Positions 53,297 to 61,493 are shown, counted from the first letter of the stretch. The stretch is 64,000 nt of DNA from Flavobacteriaceae bacterium (GCA_947456815.1 CANGTL010000001.1:62001-126000), one strand, 5' to 3'. Program-made: numbers and translations. Notes: a model not told the origin generated them from the letters alone.

Positions 53297-53842
53297 TTAT
53301 TTAGTATCAGGTTCAAATTCTAGTGAAATAGCATTCATGCAATACCGTTTTCCGGTAGGTTCGGGGCCATCGTCAAATAGGTGTCCAAGGTGACTGTCAC
53401 AGCGTCCGCAAAGTGCTTCAATACGCTGCATTCCATAGGAATTGTCATTTTTAAAAATAATACTCGATTTGTTTTCTTGTTCAAAAAAACTAGGCCATCC
53501 ACAACTGCTTATAAATTTTTGGTTTGATCTGAATAGCTGATTGCCGCAAACCGCACAGTAATAGGTGCCTTTTGTTTCGGAATTCCAAAGTTTGCCAGTA
53601 AAAGCGGGCTCCGTTTCTGCATTTCGAGCCACGGCATATAAATCAGGAGAGAGTACTTTTTTCCATTCTGAATCAGAGACTTGAAGTTTCATTTTGTCGG
53701 TTTTGGAATAGTAAGGATTTGTCATCGGTTTGTTCTTGGTGTTTGGGTTTTGTTTTTCGGCTGATTTATTTTGAGCGCAAGCCGTCAAGAAAATCGAGAA
53801 TAGTAGCACCGTAAAAATGGGTAAGACAGTTGATTTTTTCAT
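53297..53842 (-). CDS. msrB: Exported peptide methionine sulfoxide reductase MsrB
   Basis: About 181 residues; reduces methionine-R-sulfoxide. The start MKKSTVLPIFTVLLFSIFLTAC is a lipoprotein signal (lipobox LTAC), so the enzyme is probably membrane-anchored in the periplasm. Zinc pairs are CAVCG and CGRCDSHLGH; the catalytic Cys is in GKRYCMNAISLEF; SCGWPSFF is intact. A longer frame starts at 53890, but the promoter at 53871-53898 lies inside that extension, so the ATG at 53842 is the start. The pair with msrA is a typical oxidative-damage repair unit. Confidence 0.95.
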   Translation of the reverse strand: MKKSTVLPIFTVLLFSIFLTACAQNKSAEKQNPNTKNKPMTNPYYSKTDKMKLQVSDSEWKKVLSPDLYAVARNAETEPAFTGKLWNSETKGTYYCAVCGNQLFRSNQKFISSCGWPSFFEQENKSSIIFKNDNSYGMQRIEALCGRCDSHLGHLFDDGPEPTGKRYCMNAISLEFEPDTK

Positions 53843-53870
53843 AGGGAATAATAGATTATTAATTTCTATG

Positions 53871-53898
53871 CAAATATAATCTAGCATCAATCTTTCAA
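53871..53898 (-). promoter_or_regulatory. Promoter of the msrB-msrA operon
   Basis: Minus-strand TTG (53898-53896), 17 bases, then TATATTTG (53878-53871) followed by C. Both boxes and spacing are ideal for the Flavobacterium consensus. The msrB ATG lies 28 bases further on. Confidence 0.85.
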
Positions 53899-54061
53899 AT
53901 TGTCTGTTAGTTTACAATTCAAGTTTAATTAAACTAACATTAACAACCGGGGCGCATAATTTCACATCTTAAAGTTAACTCGATTATAAAAAGCATCAGA
54001 TAAAACACTCGTTAAACTTATCACAATTCAAAAATACGCGCAATTCCACCTACTTTTTTTG

Positions 54062-54069
54062 TATTTTTG
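54062..54069 (+). promoter_or_regulatory. Promoter -7 box for idi
   Basis: TATTTTTG fits TAnnTTTG and lies 16 bases before the idi ATG. No TTG at the usual distance. The rest of the gap from 53899 shows no further feature. Confidence 0.45.
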
Positions 54070-54085
54070 AGCTCCTTTAAAATCT

Positions 54086-54616
54086 ATGAAAGAAGAAGAA
54101 GTTATTTTAGTCAACGAGTTGGATGAACCCATTGGTTTGATGCCCAAACTAGAAGCTCACGAGAAAGCCGTTTTGCATCGTGCCTTTTCCGTTTTTGTGT
54201 TGAATACTCAAAATGAAATACTGCTGCAGCAAAGAGCACATCACAAATACCATTCACCTTTGTTATGGACAAACACCTGTTGTAGTCATCAAAGAAGCGG
54301 TGAAACCAATCTCGAAGCAGGTAGCAGAAGATTATATGAAGAAATGGGTTTCAAAACAGAATTGAAGGAATTGTTTCATTTTATCTATAAAGCTCCTTTT
54401 GATAATGGCTTGACGGAACATGAGTTAGACCACGTGATGATTGGCTATTATAATGCTGATCCGATTATAAATCCAGAGGAAGTCGAAGATTGGAAATGGA
54501 TGAAAATTGAAGATATCAAAACAGACATGGTGGTTAATTCTTCTATATATACGGTTTGGTTTAAGATAATTTTCGACGAATTTTACCACTATTTGGAAGA
54601 CCATAAACTAGCCTAA
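54086..54616 (+). CDS. idi: Isopentenyl-diphosphate delta-isomerase, type 1
   Basis: A 176-residue Nudix-fold enzyme that interconverts isopentenyl and dimethylallyl diphosphate for isoprenoid synthesis, including the undecaprenyl carrier used by the glycan genes. Conserved elements: HRAFSVFVLN, the catalytic Cys and metal His in LWTNTCCSHQRSGE, the Nudix helix AGSRRLYEEMGF, and the Glu pair in ELDHVMIGYY. Length is standard for type 1. Twenty-two bases separate it from queD on the same strand, so they may share a transcript. Confidence 0.94.
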   Translation: MKEEEVILVNELDEPIGLMPKLEAHEKAVLHRAFSVFVLNTQNEILLQQRAHHKYHSPLLWTNTCCSHQRSGETNLEAGSRRLYEEMGFKTELKELFHFIYKAPFDNGLTEHELDHVMIGYYNADPIINPEEVEDWKWMKIEDIKTDMVVNSSIYTVWFKIIFDEFYHYLEDHKLA

Positions 54617-54638
54617 GATTCCAGAAAACCTTGCACTT

Positions 54639-55049
54639 ATGAAAGTAACCATTAGTAGAAGAGCTCATTTTAATGCCGCGCATCGATTGTACCGCAAGGA
54701 TTGGTCGGACGAAAAGAATAATTTGATTTTCGGAAAGTGTAACAACCCAAATTTTCATGGTCACAATTATGAATTAATAGTGAGTGTTACCGGAGAAATC
54801 GATAAGGAGACTGGATACGTTTTAGATGTAAAGGTATTAACTGATTTGATAAAGGAAGAAGTTGAAAACCCGTTCGATCACAAAAATCTAAATCTAGATG
54901 TTCCTGAATTCAAAGATTTGAATCCAACTGCTGAAAATATTGTGGTTGTCATCTGGAATAAACTCAGAAATCGACTTGATTTGAAATTCGATTTAGAAGT
55001 TGTTCTCTTTGAGACTCCGCGCAATTTTGTAACCTATAATGGACAATAA
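54639..55049 (+). CDS. queD: 6-carboxytetrahydropterin synthase (QueD family)
   Basis: A 136-residue T-fold enzyme of the 6-pyruvoyl-tetrahydropterin synthase family, step two of the queuosine/7-deazaguanine route from 7,8-dihydroneopterin triphosphate. Zinc ligands are His15 in FNAAHRLYR and His40, His42 in NFHGHNYEL; the catalytic Cys34 lies in GKCNNPNFHG; PFDHKNLNLD supplies the Asp-His pair. Other queuosine genes are not nearby, so a biopterin-type role is not excluded. The stop overlaps the peroxiredoxin start by one base (TAATG). Confidence 0.9.
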   Translation: MKVTISRRAHFNAAHRLYRKDWSDEKNNLIFGKCNNPNFHGHNYELIVSVTGEIDKETGYVLDVKVLTDLIKEEVENPFDHKNLNLDVPEFKDLNPTAENIVVVIWNKLRNRLDLKFDLEVVLFETPRNFVTYNGQ

Positions 55050-55513
55050 TGGCGCTTAAAGTAGGAGATGTAGTTCCAAGTTTTACTGCGCAAACAACTG
55101 ACGGAAGTGTCTTTGATTCTAATGAGTATCTTGGAAAGAAAGCATTAGTAGTTTATTTTTATCCAAAAGATAACACGTCAGTTTGTACTGCTCAAGCTTG
55201 TAGTTTCAGAGATCAGTACGAGGATTTTAGAACTTTTGGTGCTGAGGTAATTGGAGTTAGTAGCGACAGTATTCGATCGCATCAGAACTTCGCAAATCAA
55301 TATAGATTGCCGTTTATCCTGCTTTCTGATTCCAAAAAACAATTACGAAAATTGTTTGGTGTACCTAATGATTATCTGGGATTGATTCCAGGTAGAGTAA
55401 CGTATGTCATCGATACAGCAGGAATAATTCAACTGGTTTTTGATAGCACGTCTGGTCCTATTCACATCAAGAAAGCACTAGATTGTATTAAGAAAATCAA
55501 CGGAAAATCTTAA
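55049..55513 (+). CDS. Peroxiredoxin (BCP/AhpC-TSA type)
   Basis: A 154-residue thiol peroxidase. The peroxidatic motif is YPKDNTSVCTAQACSFRD, with Cys46 peroxidatic and Cys51 in the position of the resolving Cys of BCP-type enzymes. TSVC replaces the usual TPGC but still satisfies PxxxTxxC. Arg in PGRVTYVID (about residue 111) completes the site. Cytoplasmic, as there is no signal peptide. Translationally linked to queD by the shared base, though the two share no pathway. Confidence 0.92.
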   Translation: MALKVGDVVPSFTAQTTDGSVFDSNEYLGKKALVVYFYPKDNTSVCTAQACSFRDQYEDFRTFGAEVIGVSSDSIRSHQNFANQYRLPFILLSDSKKQLRKLFGVPNDYLGLIPGRVTYVIDTAGIIQLVFDSTSGPIHIKKALDCIKKINGKS

Positions 55514-55593
55514 TTTTTCTATAGCTTTTAGTGATTCATCGAATGATAGCGGTTGAATGTTAGCGATAATAAGCGTTAACCAATTTCTTTTTA

Positions 55594-55601
55594 TAATTTT
55601 G
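55594..55601 (+). promoter_or_regulatory. Promoter -7 box for manA
   Basis: TAATTTTG fits TAnnTTTG and lies 18 bases before the manA ATG. A TTA sits where TTG would be expected, so support is moderate. Confidence 0.45.
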
Positions 55602-55619
55602 CGTTCTAATTTATCATAA

Positions 55620-56582
55620 ATGAAATTTTATCCACTACAATTCCAACCCATTCTTAAAGAACGAATTTGGGGCGGAACTAAATTAAAATCACTTTTAAAT
55701 AAACCAATTTCCTCTACTATTACTGGCGAAAGCTGGGAATTGTCTACAGTTGATGGTGATGTGAGTGTCGTTGCAAATGGAGATTTCGCTGGAGAATCAC
55801 TGACTGATATTATCAATCAATATCCAAATGAAATACTGGGTACAAAGGTTTTCAGAGATTTCGGGAAACAGTTTCCGTTGCTATTCAAGTATCTAGACGC
55901 GCGTGAGGATTTGTCTATTCAGGTGCATCCCAACGATAAATTAGCAAATGAGCGCCACAATTCGTTCGGAAAAACAGAAATGTGGTATGTGATGCAAGCA
56001 GATGAAGATTCCAATTTGATAGTTGGCTTTAAGAAAGATTCTAATGCGACCGAATATGTTGAGAACCTAAAAAACAAAACCTTACTTTCAATATTAGATA
56101 CGGTTCCTGTTGAAGTTGGAGATGTATTCTTCCTCGAAACAGGGACGGTTCATGCGATTGGTGCTGGATTATTAATAGCGGAGATTCAACAAACTTCAGA
56201 TATTACTTATCGATTGTACGATTTTGATCGGGTAGATGCCAATGGGAATACCAGAGAGTTGCATATCGATTTGGCTTTAGATGCTATCAACTATAATAGA
56301 ACTGATGCTAAAAAAAGTTATAGCAAGGAAGTAAATGCTTCCAATGAAATGGTCGATTGTAATTATTTTACAACCAATTTTATTCCACTTAACGGTACGA
56401 TGAACTTTCAGAAGGAAGGAAAAAGTTTTCAGGTTTATATGTGTACGGAAGGCAATTTTGCCCTTGAGCATGATGGAGTTGAATACCAATATAATATAGG
56501 AGATACCTTTTTGGTGCCTGCCGCAATTTCAAAGTATCAATTCAGTGGAAATGCCTCGATATTAGAAATTTATATTAAATAG
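55620..56582 (+). CDS. manA: Mannose-6-phosphate isomerase, type I
   Basis: A 320-residue cupin-fold zinc enzyme interconverting fructose-6-phosphate and mannose-6-phosphate, which feeds GDP-mannose, GDP-fucose and similar donors for surface glycans. Visible features: LKERIWGGTKL, GESWELSTVDGDVS, metal ligands in SIQVHPNDK and the Glu of KTEMWYVM, and the His in FLETGTVHAIG, then AEIQQTSDITYRLYDFDR. It is the short bacterial form (Bacillus type). It may supply precursors for the polysaccharide locus, but its position gives no direct link. Confidence 0.93.
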   Translation: MKFYPLQFQPILKERIWGGTKLKSLLNKPISSTITGESWELSTVDGDVSVVANGDFAGESLTDIINQYPNEILGTKVFRDFGKQFPLLFKYLDAREDLSIQVHPNDKLANERHNSFGKTEMWYVMQADEDSNLIVGFKKDSNATEYVENLKNKTLLSILDTVPVEVGDVFFLETGTVHAIGAGLLIAEIQQTSDITYRLYDFDRVDANGNTRELHIDLALDAINYNRTDAKKSYSKEVNASNEMVDCNYFTTNFIPLNGTMNFQKEGKSFQVYMCTEGNFALEHDGVEYQYNIGDTFLVPAAISKYQFSGNASILEIYIK

Positions 56583-56583
56583 T

Positions 56584-56612
56584 TTGTGATAGAAAAAATA
56601 GCTGTACTTTTG
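56584..56612 (+). promoter_or_regulatory. Promoter of the small hypothetical gene at 56647
   Basis: TTG (56584-56586), 18 bases, then TACTTTTG (56605-56612), a full match to the consensus. The start ATG is 34 bases downstream. Confidence 0.75.
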
Positions 56613-56646
56613 CCCGCGAATTAAAATCAAAAAAATACCCATTATT

Positions 56647-56916
56647 ATGGCAAATGTTAAGAATCTAAAGAAAGACATCAACTTCGTTTTAGGAGATATT
56701 ATTGAAGCAGTTTATTTGTTCGAAATGTCAACAACAGGTAAACCAACTCCAGAAACCAATGCACTAATCGATGAAGCCATTGCTTCATTTGACAATTTGA
56801 TTGCAAAAGTAAATGCGAAGAAAGTGGAAAACAAAAAAGCACATTTCAAACAAATTAACCAAGAATTGGAACAAGCTGCAAATCAGTTGATTGTTAAAAT
56901 TAACGCATTACAGTAA
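56647..56916 (+). CDS. Conserved hypothetical protein, helical, 89 residues
   Basis: A small, almost wholly helical protein without a recognised domain. It starts MANVKNLKKDINFVLGDII and has heptad-like patterns in the second half (ENKKAHFKQINQELEQAANQ), which could form a coiled coil or small bundle. No signal peptide or membrane segment. A well-formed promoter precedes it and a tRNA gene follows 75 bases later. Function unknown. The clean promoter suggests strong expression; that is an inference. Confidence 0.75.
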   Translation: MANVKNLKKDINFVLGDIIEAVYLFEMSTTGKPTPETNALIDEAIASFDNLIAKVNAKKVENKKAHFKQINQELEQAANQLIVKINALQ

Positions 56917-56946
56917 AATATTGTTCTAAAAAAGTTTCGTTTTATT

Positions 56947-56976
56947 TTGCATATTTAAAATGGACTTATATATTTG
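56947..56976 (+). promoter_or_regulatory. Promoter of the tRNA-Thr gene
   Basis: TTG (56947-56949), 19 bases, then TATATTTG (56969-56976) followed by C. The mature tRNA begins 15 bases further on, leaving a short 5' leader for RNase P. Confidence 0.8.
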
Positions 56977-56991
56977 CAATCGAAATACGTC

Positions 56992-57068
56992 GCCAGCGTA
57001 GCTCAGTTGGCTAGAGCAGCTGATTTGTAATCAGCAGGTCGTGGGTTCGAGTCCCTCCGCCGGCTCCA
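56992..57068 (+). tRNA. tRNA-Thr (anticodon TGT)
   Basis: A full cloverleaf of 77 bases with encoded CCA. The anticodon stem GCTGA/TCAGC encloses loop TTTGTAA, so the anticodon is TGT, reading ACA and related Thr codons. The D-arm is GCTCAGTTGGCTAGAGC and the T-loop TTCGAGT. The acceptor arms GCCAGCG and CGCCGGC pair except at position 4:69, where A faces C. A T-T pair also occurs in the T stem as read here. Confidence 0.95.
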
Positions 57069-57099
57069 AAAACCATCACAGAAATGTGGTGGTTTTTTT
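57068..57099 (+). terminator. Rho-independent terminator after tRNA-Thr
   Basis: AACCATCACA and TGTGGTGGTT pair (one G-T) around a GAAA tetraloop, followed by a T run. It begins directly after the CCA end of the tRNA. Confidence 0.92.
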
Positions 57100-57103
57100 A
57101 TGC

Positions 57104-57139
57104 AAAAAAATCCCCAAACTTCAAATAGAATGGGGATTT
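57104..57139 (-). terminator. Rho-independent terminator of the M61 peptidase gene
   Basis: On the minus strand AAATCCCCA and TGGGGATTT pair around a 14-base loop and run into T7. It stands back to back with the tRNA terminator and 24 bases past the peptidase stop. Confidence 0.88.
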
Positions 57140-57162
57140 CAGTCGATTCAACGTAACGTTTT

Positions 57163-58998
57163 TTATCCTTTTAACCAAGAATTTTTCAAATTGGTTTTCG
57201 CGGCATCAGTAAATTCATATCCAATATTATCTTCGGTAGGCATTTTAGTTTTTCCGGTCAGTACTTGCTCTTTTCCGTTGCGGATAATTTTCACTACAAT
57301 TGGATCACCATCTTTCCATAACTGGCTTGATGTAATTAGGTCATATATATTATCAAGCGTGTACTTTGTGGCGTTTACTTCTGCTAATATGTCACCTCCT
57401 TGAATTCCTAATTCTTTATAAAAGACATTCATTTCCTCTGCTGGAAGTACAATAATCTCTTTTGTTTGTTGATTAACTGTAATTGTTGGTACTTGTCCCT
57501 TCAGAAAAGGATTTCCAAACCCTTTTATTACTTTTTCGGAAACACCTACTTTGCTTAAAAATTCGTTATATGGTATGGGAGTTGGTCCCGAAACATAAGT
57601 AGTCAAAAACTGCCCGACTTCAGGGTAAGTTAAAGATGTGATTTTTGCAAATAGTTCACCGTCATTGAACGCTTTTTCAGTTCCGTATTCTTTAGAAAGT
57701 TTTTGCATCAAATCGAGTATGCCACGAGTTCCATTACTTTTTTCTCGAATAATTATATCGATACACATACCAATCAAAGCACCTTTTTCATAGACATTCA
57801 AATATTGGTCTTTGTATGGCTTGGTCAATACGTTTGCGCTCATTTTGGTAAAAGGCATGGTGTCATCCATATTATTAGCATTCGAGATTTTCGCCGCTAT
57901 CCTAGTATAAAAATCAACTTCAGAAATGAGTCCCTGATTGATTTGAAAAAGGTTGGCAAAATATTCTGTTACGCCTTCGTACATCCACAAATGTTCTGAC
58001 ATTTTAGGATTTGTAAAGTCGAAGTCTTGAATTTCTTTAGAGTGAATCGTTAATGGGGTTACAATATGAAAAAACTCATGAGAAACAACGTCTTTAAGTT
58101 GCTCGCCCAATTCTTCAACTCCCATAGCTTCTGGCATAACAACAGTTGTTGCCGTTGGATGCTCTAAGGCACCAAACCCATGAGCGTCATTTTCCTTCTG
58201 TAAATCTGATAGGTATACTAGAATACTATATTTTTTAGTGCTATTAAATTTGCCCAAAAAGTTTTTTTGCGCCGTCATCATCGTCTTCATCGCTGGCGTA
58301 ATTCCTTCAGCGGTGTGCGTACCATTTGGTGAATATACTGCAATAAGAATTTGCATGTCATTGATTGTAAAGGTTGTATAATCTGGCTTGCTGTACATAA
58401 TTGGATTTTCAACCAATTCTGCGTAACGTGCCACCGTAAAAACGTCGCTGTTGTTACTTGAATCTCCGTCGGTTAAAGAAGTTGCACCCCAAAAAGATTC
58501 AGGATGTTTTACAGTCATTTTGTAGGTGGTGTTGGTAAATCCATCAAAAAAACCAACATAACAATGTGTGTTTAACATGACGTTTTTACCATCGTCTATA
58601 TTACTTCCTACTGGCGAGAAAATCTCGTGTGTCGATTCGATATCATAGGTATCATTTACCTGGTAAGAAATAGATCCAATTTTAGTAGCATCCGCAATTT
58701 TCCATGAATTTTCATCAATTTTTGTGGCCGTTAAGTACGCTCCGATTTTGTCATAGACTTTAAAATTTTCTATATATAAACCAAAATTATCTGCGGAATA
58801 AGTGCCAGGAACTGTTTTAGGAAAATGATAAATAATTTCGGGAGTTTTTATTCTTGGAGGCGTAACCGTAACCGTAACTTTGTCATTTACGATCGATTGA
58901 AGGTCAACAGTGACTTGAATTTGTTCTTTCGATTGACCAAAAACGTTTATTTGATATATGCAAAAAGTGAATACGACGAGCAGAATGCTTTTTTTCAT
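57163..58998 (-). CDS. M61-family metallopeptidase with PDZ domain
   Basis: A 611-residue exported peptidase of the glycyl aminopeptidase family. Signal peptide to about residue 21 (LLVVFTFCIYQINVFGQ). An N-terminal beta domain is followed by the catalytic part: HEFFH (His307, Glu308, His311) with the downstream Glu ligand in MYEGVTEYFA, and GFGALEHPTAT as in other M61 enzymes. A PDZ-like domain near 510-590 (GIQGGDILAEVN; GDPIVVKIIRNGKE) closes the protein. Periplasmic or outer-membrane associated; substrates unknown. A minus-strand TACATTTG box at 59028-59035 precedes it. Confidence 0.92.
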   Translation of the reverse strand: MKKSILLVVFTFCIYQINVFGQSKEQIQVTVDLQSIVNDKVTVTVTPPRIKTPEIIYHFPKTVPGTYSADNFGLYIENFKVYDKIGAYLTATKIDENSWKIADATKIGSISYQVNDTYDIESTHEIFSPVGSNIDDGKNVMLNTHCYVGFFDGFTNTTYKMTVKHPESFWGATSLTDGDSSNNSDVFTVARYAELVENPIMYSKPDYTTFTINDMQILIAVYSPNGTHTAEGITPAMKTMMTAQKNFLGKFNSTKKYSILVYLSDLQKENDAHGFGALEHPTATTVVMPEAMGVEELGEQLKDVVSHEFFHIVTPLTIHSKEIQDFDFTNPKMSEHLWMYEGVTEYFANLFQINQGLISEVDFYTRIAAKISNANNMDDTMPFTKMSANVLTKPYKDQYLNVYEKGALIGMCIDIIIREKSNGTRGILDLMQKLSKEYGTEKAFNDGELFAKITSLTYPEVGQFLTTYVSGPTPIPYNEFLSKVGVSEKVIKGFGNPFLKGQVPTITVNQQTKEIIVLPAEEMNVFYKELGIQGGDILAEVNATKYTLDNIYDLITSSQLWKDGDPIVVKIIRNGKEQVLTGKTKMPTEDNIGYEFTDAAKTNLKNSWLKG

Positions 58999-59027
58999 AG
59001 GTTATTTGTACTTTATTTGTAAGGCGC

Positions 59028-59035
59028 CAAATGTA
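59028..59035 (-). promoter_or_regulatory. Promoter -7 box for the M61 peptidase gene
   Basis: Minus-strand TACATTTG, a full match to TAnnTTTG, 30 bases before the ATG. No clear TTG at 17-23 bases. Confidence 0.55.
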
Positions 59036-59108
59036 TAAAATTGTTTCACTTCCTGTCTTTAATTTGAAAAAGTTTAAGAAAAATTAATAACTGAAGAAAT
59101 ACCATAAA

Positions 59109-59137
59109 TAAAAAAAAACTCTTGCAGAACAAGAGTT
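59109..59137 (-). terminator. Rho-independent terminator after the DUF2805 gene
   Basis: Minus-strand AACTCTTG (59137-59130) pairs with CAAGAGTT (59124-59117) around a five-base loop, followed by a long T run. It begins eight bases past the stop of the DUF2805 gene. Confidence 0.9.
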
Positions 59138-59144
59138 AGTTATA

Positions 59145-59423
59145 TTAATCTAATTTATTTTTGATGTAATATTTGCCATCTAAATCATCATCAAAATCGT
59201 CAATTTTAATTTGTTTTGGTTTAGGTTTTGCCGCATTGGCTTTCTTTTTCCAAATTTCAAATTTGTCTGCTGGCAATTTTTTCTTCATGATCTCTAGAAC
59301 ATCCTTTTCATCGATGCCAAGTTCCTTCTTAATAATTTCGTAAGGATTTCTCTCTTCTAAAGCCAAGGTGATGAGTCTTTCGTTTTGCTCCCAAGTCAAT
59401 TCAATACGTTTACTCTTTTTCAT
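59145..59423 (-). CDS. DUF2805/TIGR03643-type small protein
   Basis: A 92-residue basic protein. The core ELTWEQNERLITLALEERNP, then YEIIKKELGIDEKDVLEIMK and DKFEIWKKKAN, matches the DUF2805 pattern (tryptophan, E-R-x-P/T, helix-turn-helix-like spacing, final WR/WK). The C-terminal 30 residues are Lys- then Asp-rich (IKIDDFDDDLDGKYYIKNK), an extension. The family is predicted to be nucleic-acid binding by its helix-turn-helix look, without known function. It has its own terminator downstream. Confidence 0.8.
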   Translation of the reverse strand: MKKSKRIELTWEQNERLITLALEERNPYEIIKKELGIDEKDVLEIMKKKLPADKFEIWKKKANAAKPKPKQIKIDDFDDDLDGKYYIKNKLD

Positions 59424-59529
59424 TCTTTGAAAATTAATTCAACTTCTTTTAAAGGTTATTATTTGTAATTCAATATTAATAAAAAATCTAATCACTTTTT
59501 AAGGACGAAAATTATTTTTTTAAATTTTT

Positions 59530-60357
59530 TTAGCTGCCAGTCCCAGTTCGATGTGCGTTAAATGGTATTTTCAAAAGAGCTGCAAGTCTATTGTGTTCAT
59601 TTGCTTCGGGATAAGTGTCAATTCCATATACTATCTTATCGGCAGAAAGTGTTTTGTAGGTGCCGAATATTCGATCCCAAAAAGAAAATAGATTGCCATA
59701 ATTGCTGTCTGTATAGGGCAAGACATAATGATGATGTACTTTATGCATATTTGGTGTAACGATAAAAATGCCTATAAACCAGTCTAATTTTTTTGGCAGA
59801 GCAATATTGGCGTGTTCAAATTGACTGGCAACCAAAGATAATGATTGATAAAGAAAGGCAAGCCATAAAGGACAACCAACAATAATAACCGCTAAACACG
59901 TAAATGCAAATCGCAGAACGCTTTCGCCCGGATGATGTCTATTCGCACTTGTGGTGTCTATCCAAGTGTCTGAATGATGAATCAAATGAAATCGCCACAA
60001 AAACGGTACTTGATGTTGTAGCCAATGGACAAAGTACGCGGCAATAAAGTCGAGCACTAGCAGTCCAATCAACATTTGAAGTAGGGTATTCATTTCGGGC
60101 AACCAATTTAAAATCCCAAAATGATGTACTTGGGTCCAATTCGTTGACAATAGCAAAAGAAATGCGAGGACGAAATTAATTGCAATTGTCGTGAAAGTAA
60201 AAAAGAAATTTATCCCTGCATGCTGCCATTTTTGGTACTGAAAATGAAATAAAGGGAACGCTTTTTCTATCCACCAAAAGATTGTAATTCCGCCCACTAG
60301 CAGTAGACTCCGATGCGAAGAAGGAATGGTTGAAAAATAGGAGATGATTTCATTCAT
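59530..60357 (-). CDS. Sterol desaturase / fatty acid hydroxylase family protein
   Basis: A 275-residue membrane di-iron enzyme family member. The histidine clusters are in order: HWLQH, FHLIHHSD, and NMHKVHHHY, with DTTSANRHHPGE between. Four or so hydrophobic helices (residues 18-100 and 148-175) surround them. Bacteria use such enzymes to hydroxylate or desaturate lipids; the substrate is unknown. The end of the reading frame (AHRTGTGS) is short and polar. It is 23 bases downstream of the AlkB-like gene and probably in the same transcript. Confidence 0.88.
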   Translation of the reverse strand: MNEIISYFSTIPSSHRSLLLVGGITIFWWIEKAFPLFHFQYQKWQHAGINFFFTFTTIAINFVLAFLLLLSTNWTQVHHFGILNWLPEMNTLLQMLIGLLVLDFIAAYFVHWLQHQVPFLWRFHLIHHSDTWIDTTSANRHHPGESVLRFAFTCLAVIIVGCPLWLAFLYQSLSLVASQFEHANIALPKKLDWFIGIFIVTPNMHKVHHHYVLPYTDSNYGNLFSFWDRIFGTYKTLSADKIVYGIDTYPEANEHNRLAALLKIPFNAHRTGTGS

Positions 60358-60380
60358 ATAATGTAATTTAGAATTTTATC

Positions 60381-60983
60381 TTAATGAATAACTCGAAAAG
60401 TCAGGTTAATTCTACCACCGATCGGTTGATTCGTTTTTGGGATTTGATGCTTCCAGAAATGCTGCGTTGTGCCTTTCATAACTAGCAAACTTCCGTTTTC
60501 CAATAGGATATTCTTTTTTAGTGCTGGAATTGTGTTGTGTTTTAGGTGAAACATTCTTTCACAGCCAAAACTCAACGATGCAATTACTGGATTTTGTCCT
60601 AGTTCTTTTTCGTTGTCAGCGTGCCACCCGTTGCTATCTCGTCCGTCTCGATAATAGTTGAGCAGCACGGTTGTAAATTGTGTTTCGACAGCAGATTCGA
60701 CATGAGATTTTATTTTTTTTAACAATAAATTCCAGGGATGCGGTTGCATGGTAATGTTAGAGTAGGAGTACGGTTTGCCGTCATTCCCAAACAGAGCCGT
60801 TAATCGTGGTTGCGCATGCTCTTTTCCGAAAACTTTGATGTTGTCTTGTTGCCATGGGATTTTACGCAACAAATCCTGATATAAATCCGACGCTACTTCA
60901 CTAGTAAAAAAAGAAGGGAAGTAGACGATTTCTGCATCTGGAAGATCGAGCGATATGGGTGCGGCTGGAAATAGGGAACTCAT
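60381..60983 (-). CDS. AlkB-like Fe(II)/2-oxoglutarate dioxygenase
   Basis: A 200-residue dioxygenase of the DNA/RNA alkylation-repair family. Iron ligands are His and Asp in NGWHADNEKELG and the later His in GTTQHFWKHQIPK. The 2-oxoglutarate-binding arginines lie in GGRINLTFRVI, matching RxNxTFR. ASLSFGCERMFHLKH is also typical. It resembles ALKBH2/3-like bacterial proteins, so repair of 1-methyladenine or 3-methylcytosine is expected. It overlaps the DUF2721 gene by one base (TAATG). Confidence 0.93.
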   Translation of the reverse strand: MSSLFPAAPISLDLPDAEIVYFPSFFTSEVASDLYQDLLRKIPWQQDNIKVFGKEHAQPRLTALFGNDGKPYSYSNITMQPHPWNLLLKKIKSHVESAVETQFTTVLLNYYRDGRDSNGWHADNEKELGQNPVIASLSFGCERMFHLKHNTIPALKKNILLENGSLLVMKGTTQHFWKHQIPKTNQPIGGRINLTFRVIH

Positions 60984-61420
60984 TATTCGTTTTTTGTTTC
61001 AATTAGATCTTTTAAATGCAAGCGCAACGCCGTAACGGAAATGCTTATTTCCCAGAATGAAATTCCGAGCGAAATCAAAAGGCTCAAAAGGCTCAAACCA
61101 AACAAGTAAATTCCTGAAGTGGACGATTCTAAAAAAAGTAGAAGCATGGCAAATACCGACAGGAATAAAGACAAAACACCAAAAAGTTGCATATAACGAA
61201 TGAGTGTTAATCGTAAATTGAGATTCTTTATTTCTAGCAAAATACTCTTGTTTTGGACTTCATCGTAGGTCTTTTTGAGTCCACGCACAATTTGAGCAAT
61301 GGTCAAAAACCGATTGGTGTAAGCAAGTAGAATCAGTGAGGTTGCTGAAAACAAAAGTGCTGGAGTTTCTATAGATAAAGTCATCGTGCAGTTTTGATGT
61401 AAATTTAAGGTTTTAGTCAT
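60983..61420 (-). CDS. DUF2721-family membrane protein
   Basis: A 145-residue protein with three hydrophobic helices (about 20-38, 75-98, 102-125). ETPALLFSATSLILLAYTNR near the N-terminus and the charged stretch RGLKKTYDE match DUF2721. Function unknown. Two starts are possible: ATG at 61420, or ATG at 61384, which gives MTLSIETPALLF and fits the family N-terminus better. Coupled by overlapping stop and start to the AlkB-like gene. Confidence 0.82.
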   Translation of the reverse strand: MTKTLNLHQNCTMTLSIETPALLFSATSLILLAYTNRFLTIAQIVRGLKKTYDEVQNKSILLEIKNLNLRLTLIRYMQLFGVLSLFLSVFAMLLLFLESSTSGIYLFGLSLLSLLISLGISFWEISISVTALRLHLKDLIETKNE

Positions 61421-61436
61421 TTACTAGCACTAGAAA

Positions 61437-61470
61437 CAAAAAAAAACCTATAAGCTTTGACTTATAGGTC
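61437..61470 (-). terminator. Rho-independent terminator after htpG
   Basis: Minus-strand ACCTATAAG (61469-61461) pairs with CTTATAGGT (61454-61446) around a six-base loop, followed by a run of more than eight T. It lies 24 bases past the htpG stop and separates htpG from the DUF2721 gene. Confidence 0.93.
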
Positions 61471-61493
61471 TTTTGATTACAGGTGTTTTTTCT

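Noticed and set aside
57041..57403. Open frame of 120 codons on the plus strand
   Set aside because: It begins inside the tRNA gene, runs through two terminators and then lies antisense to the M61 peptidase gene.
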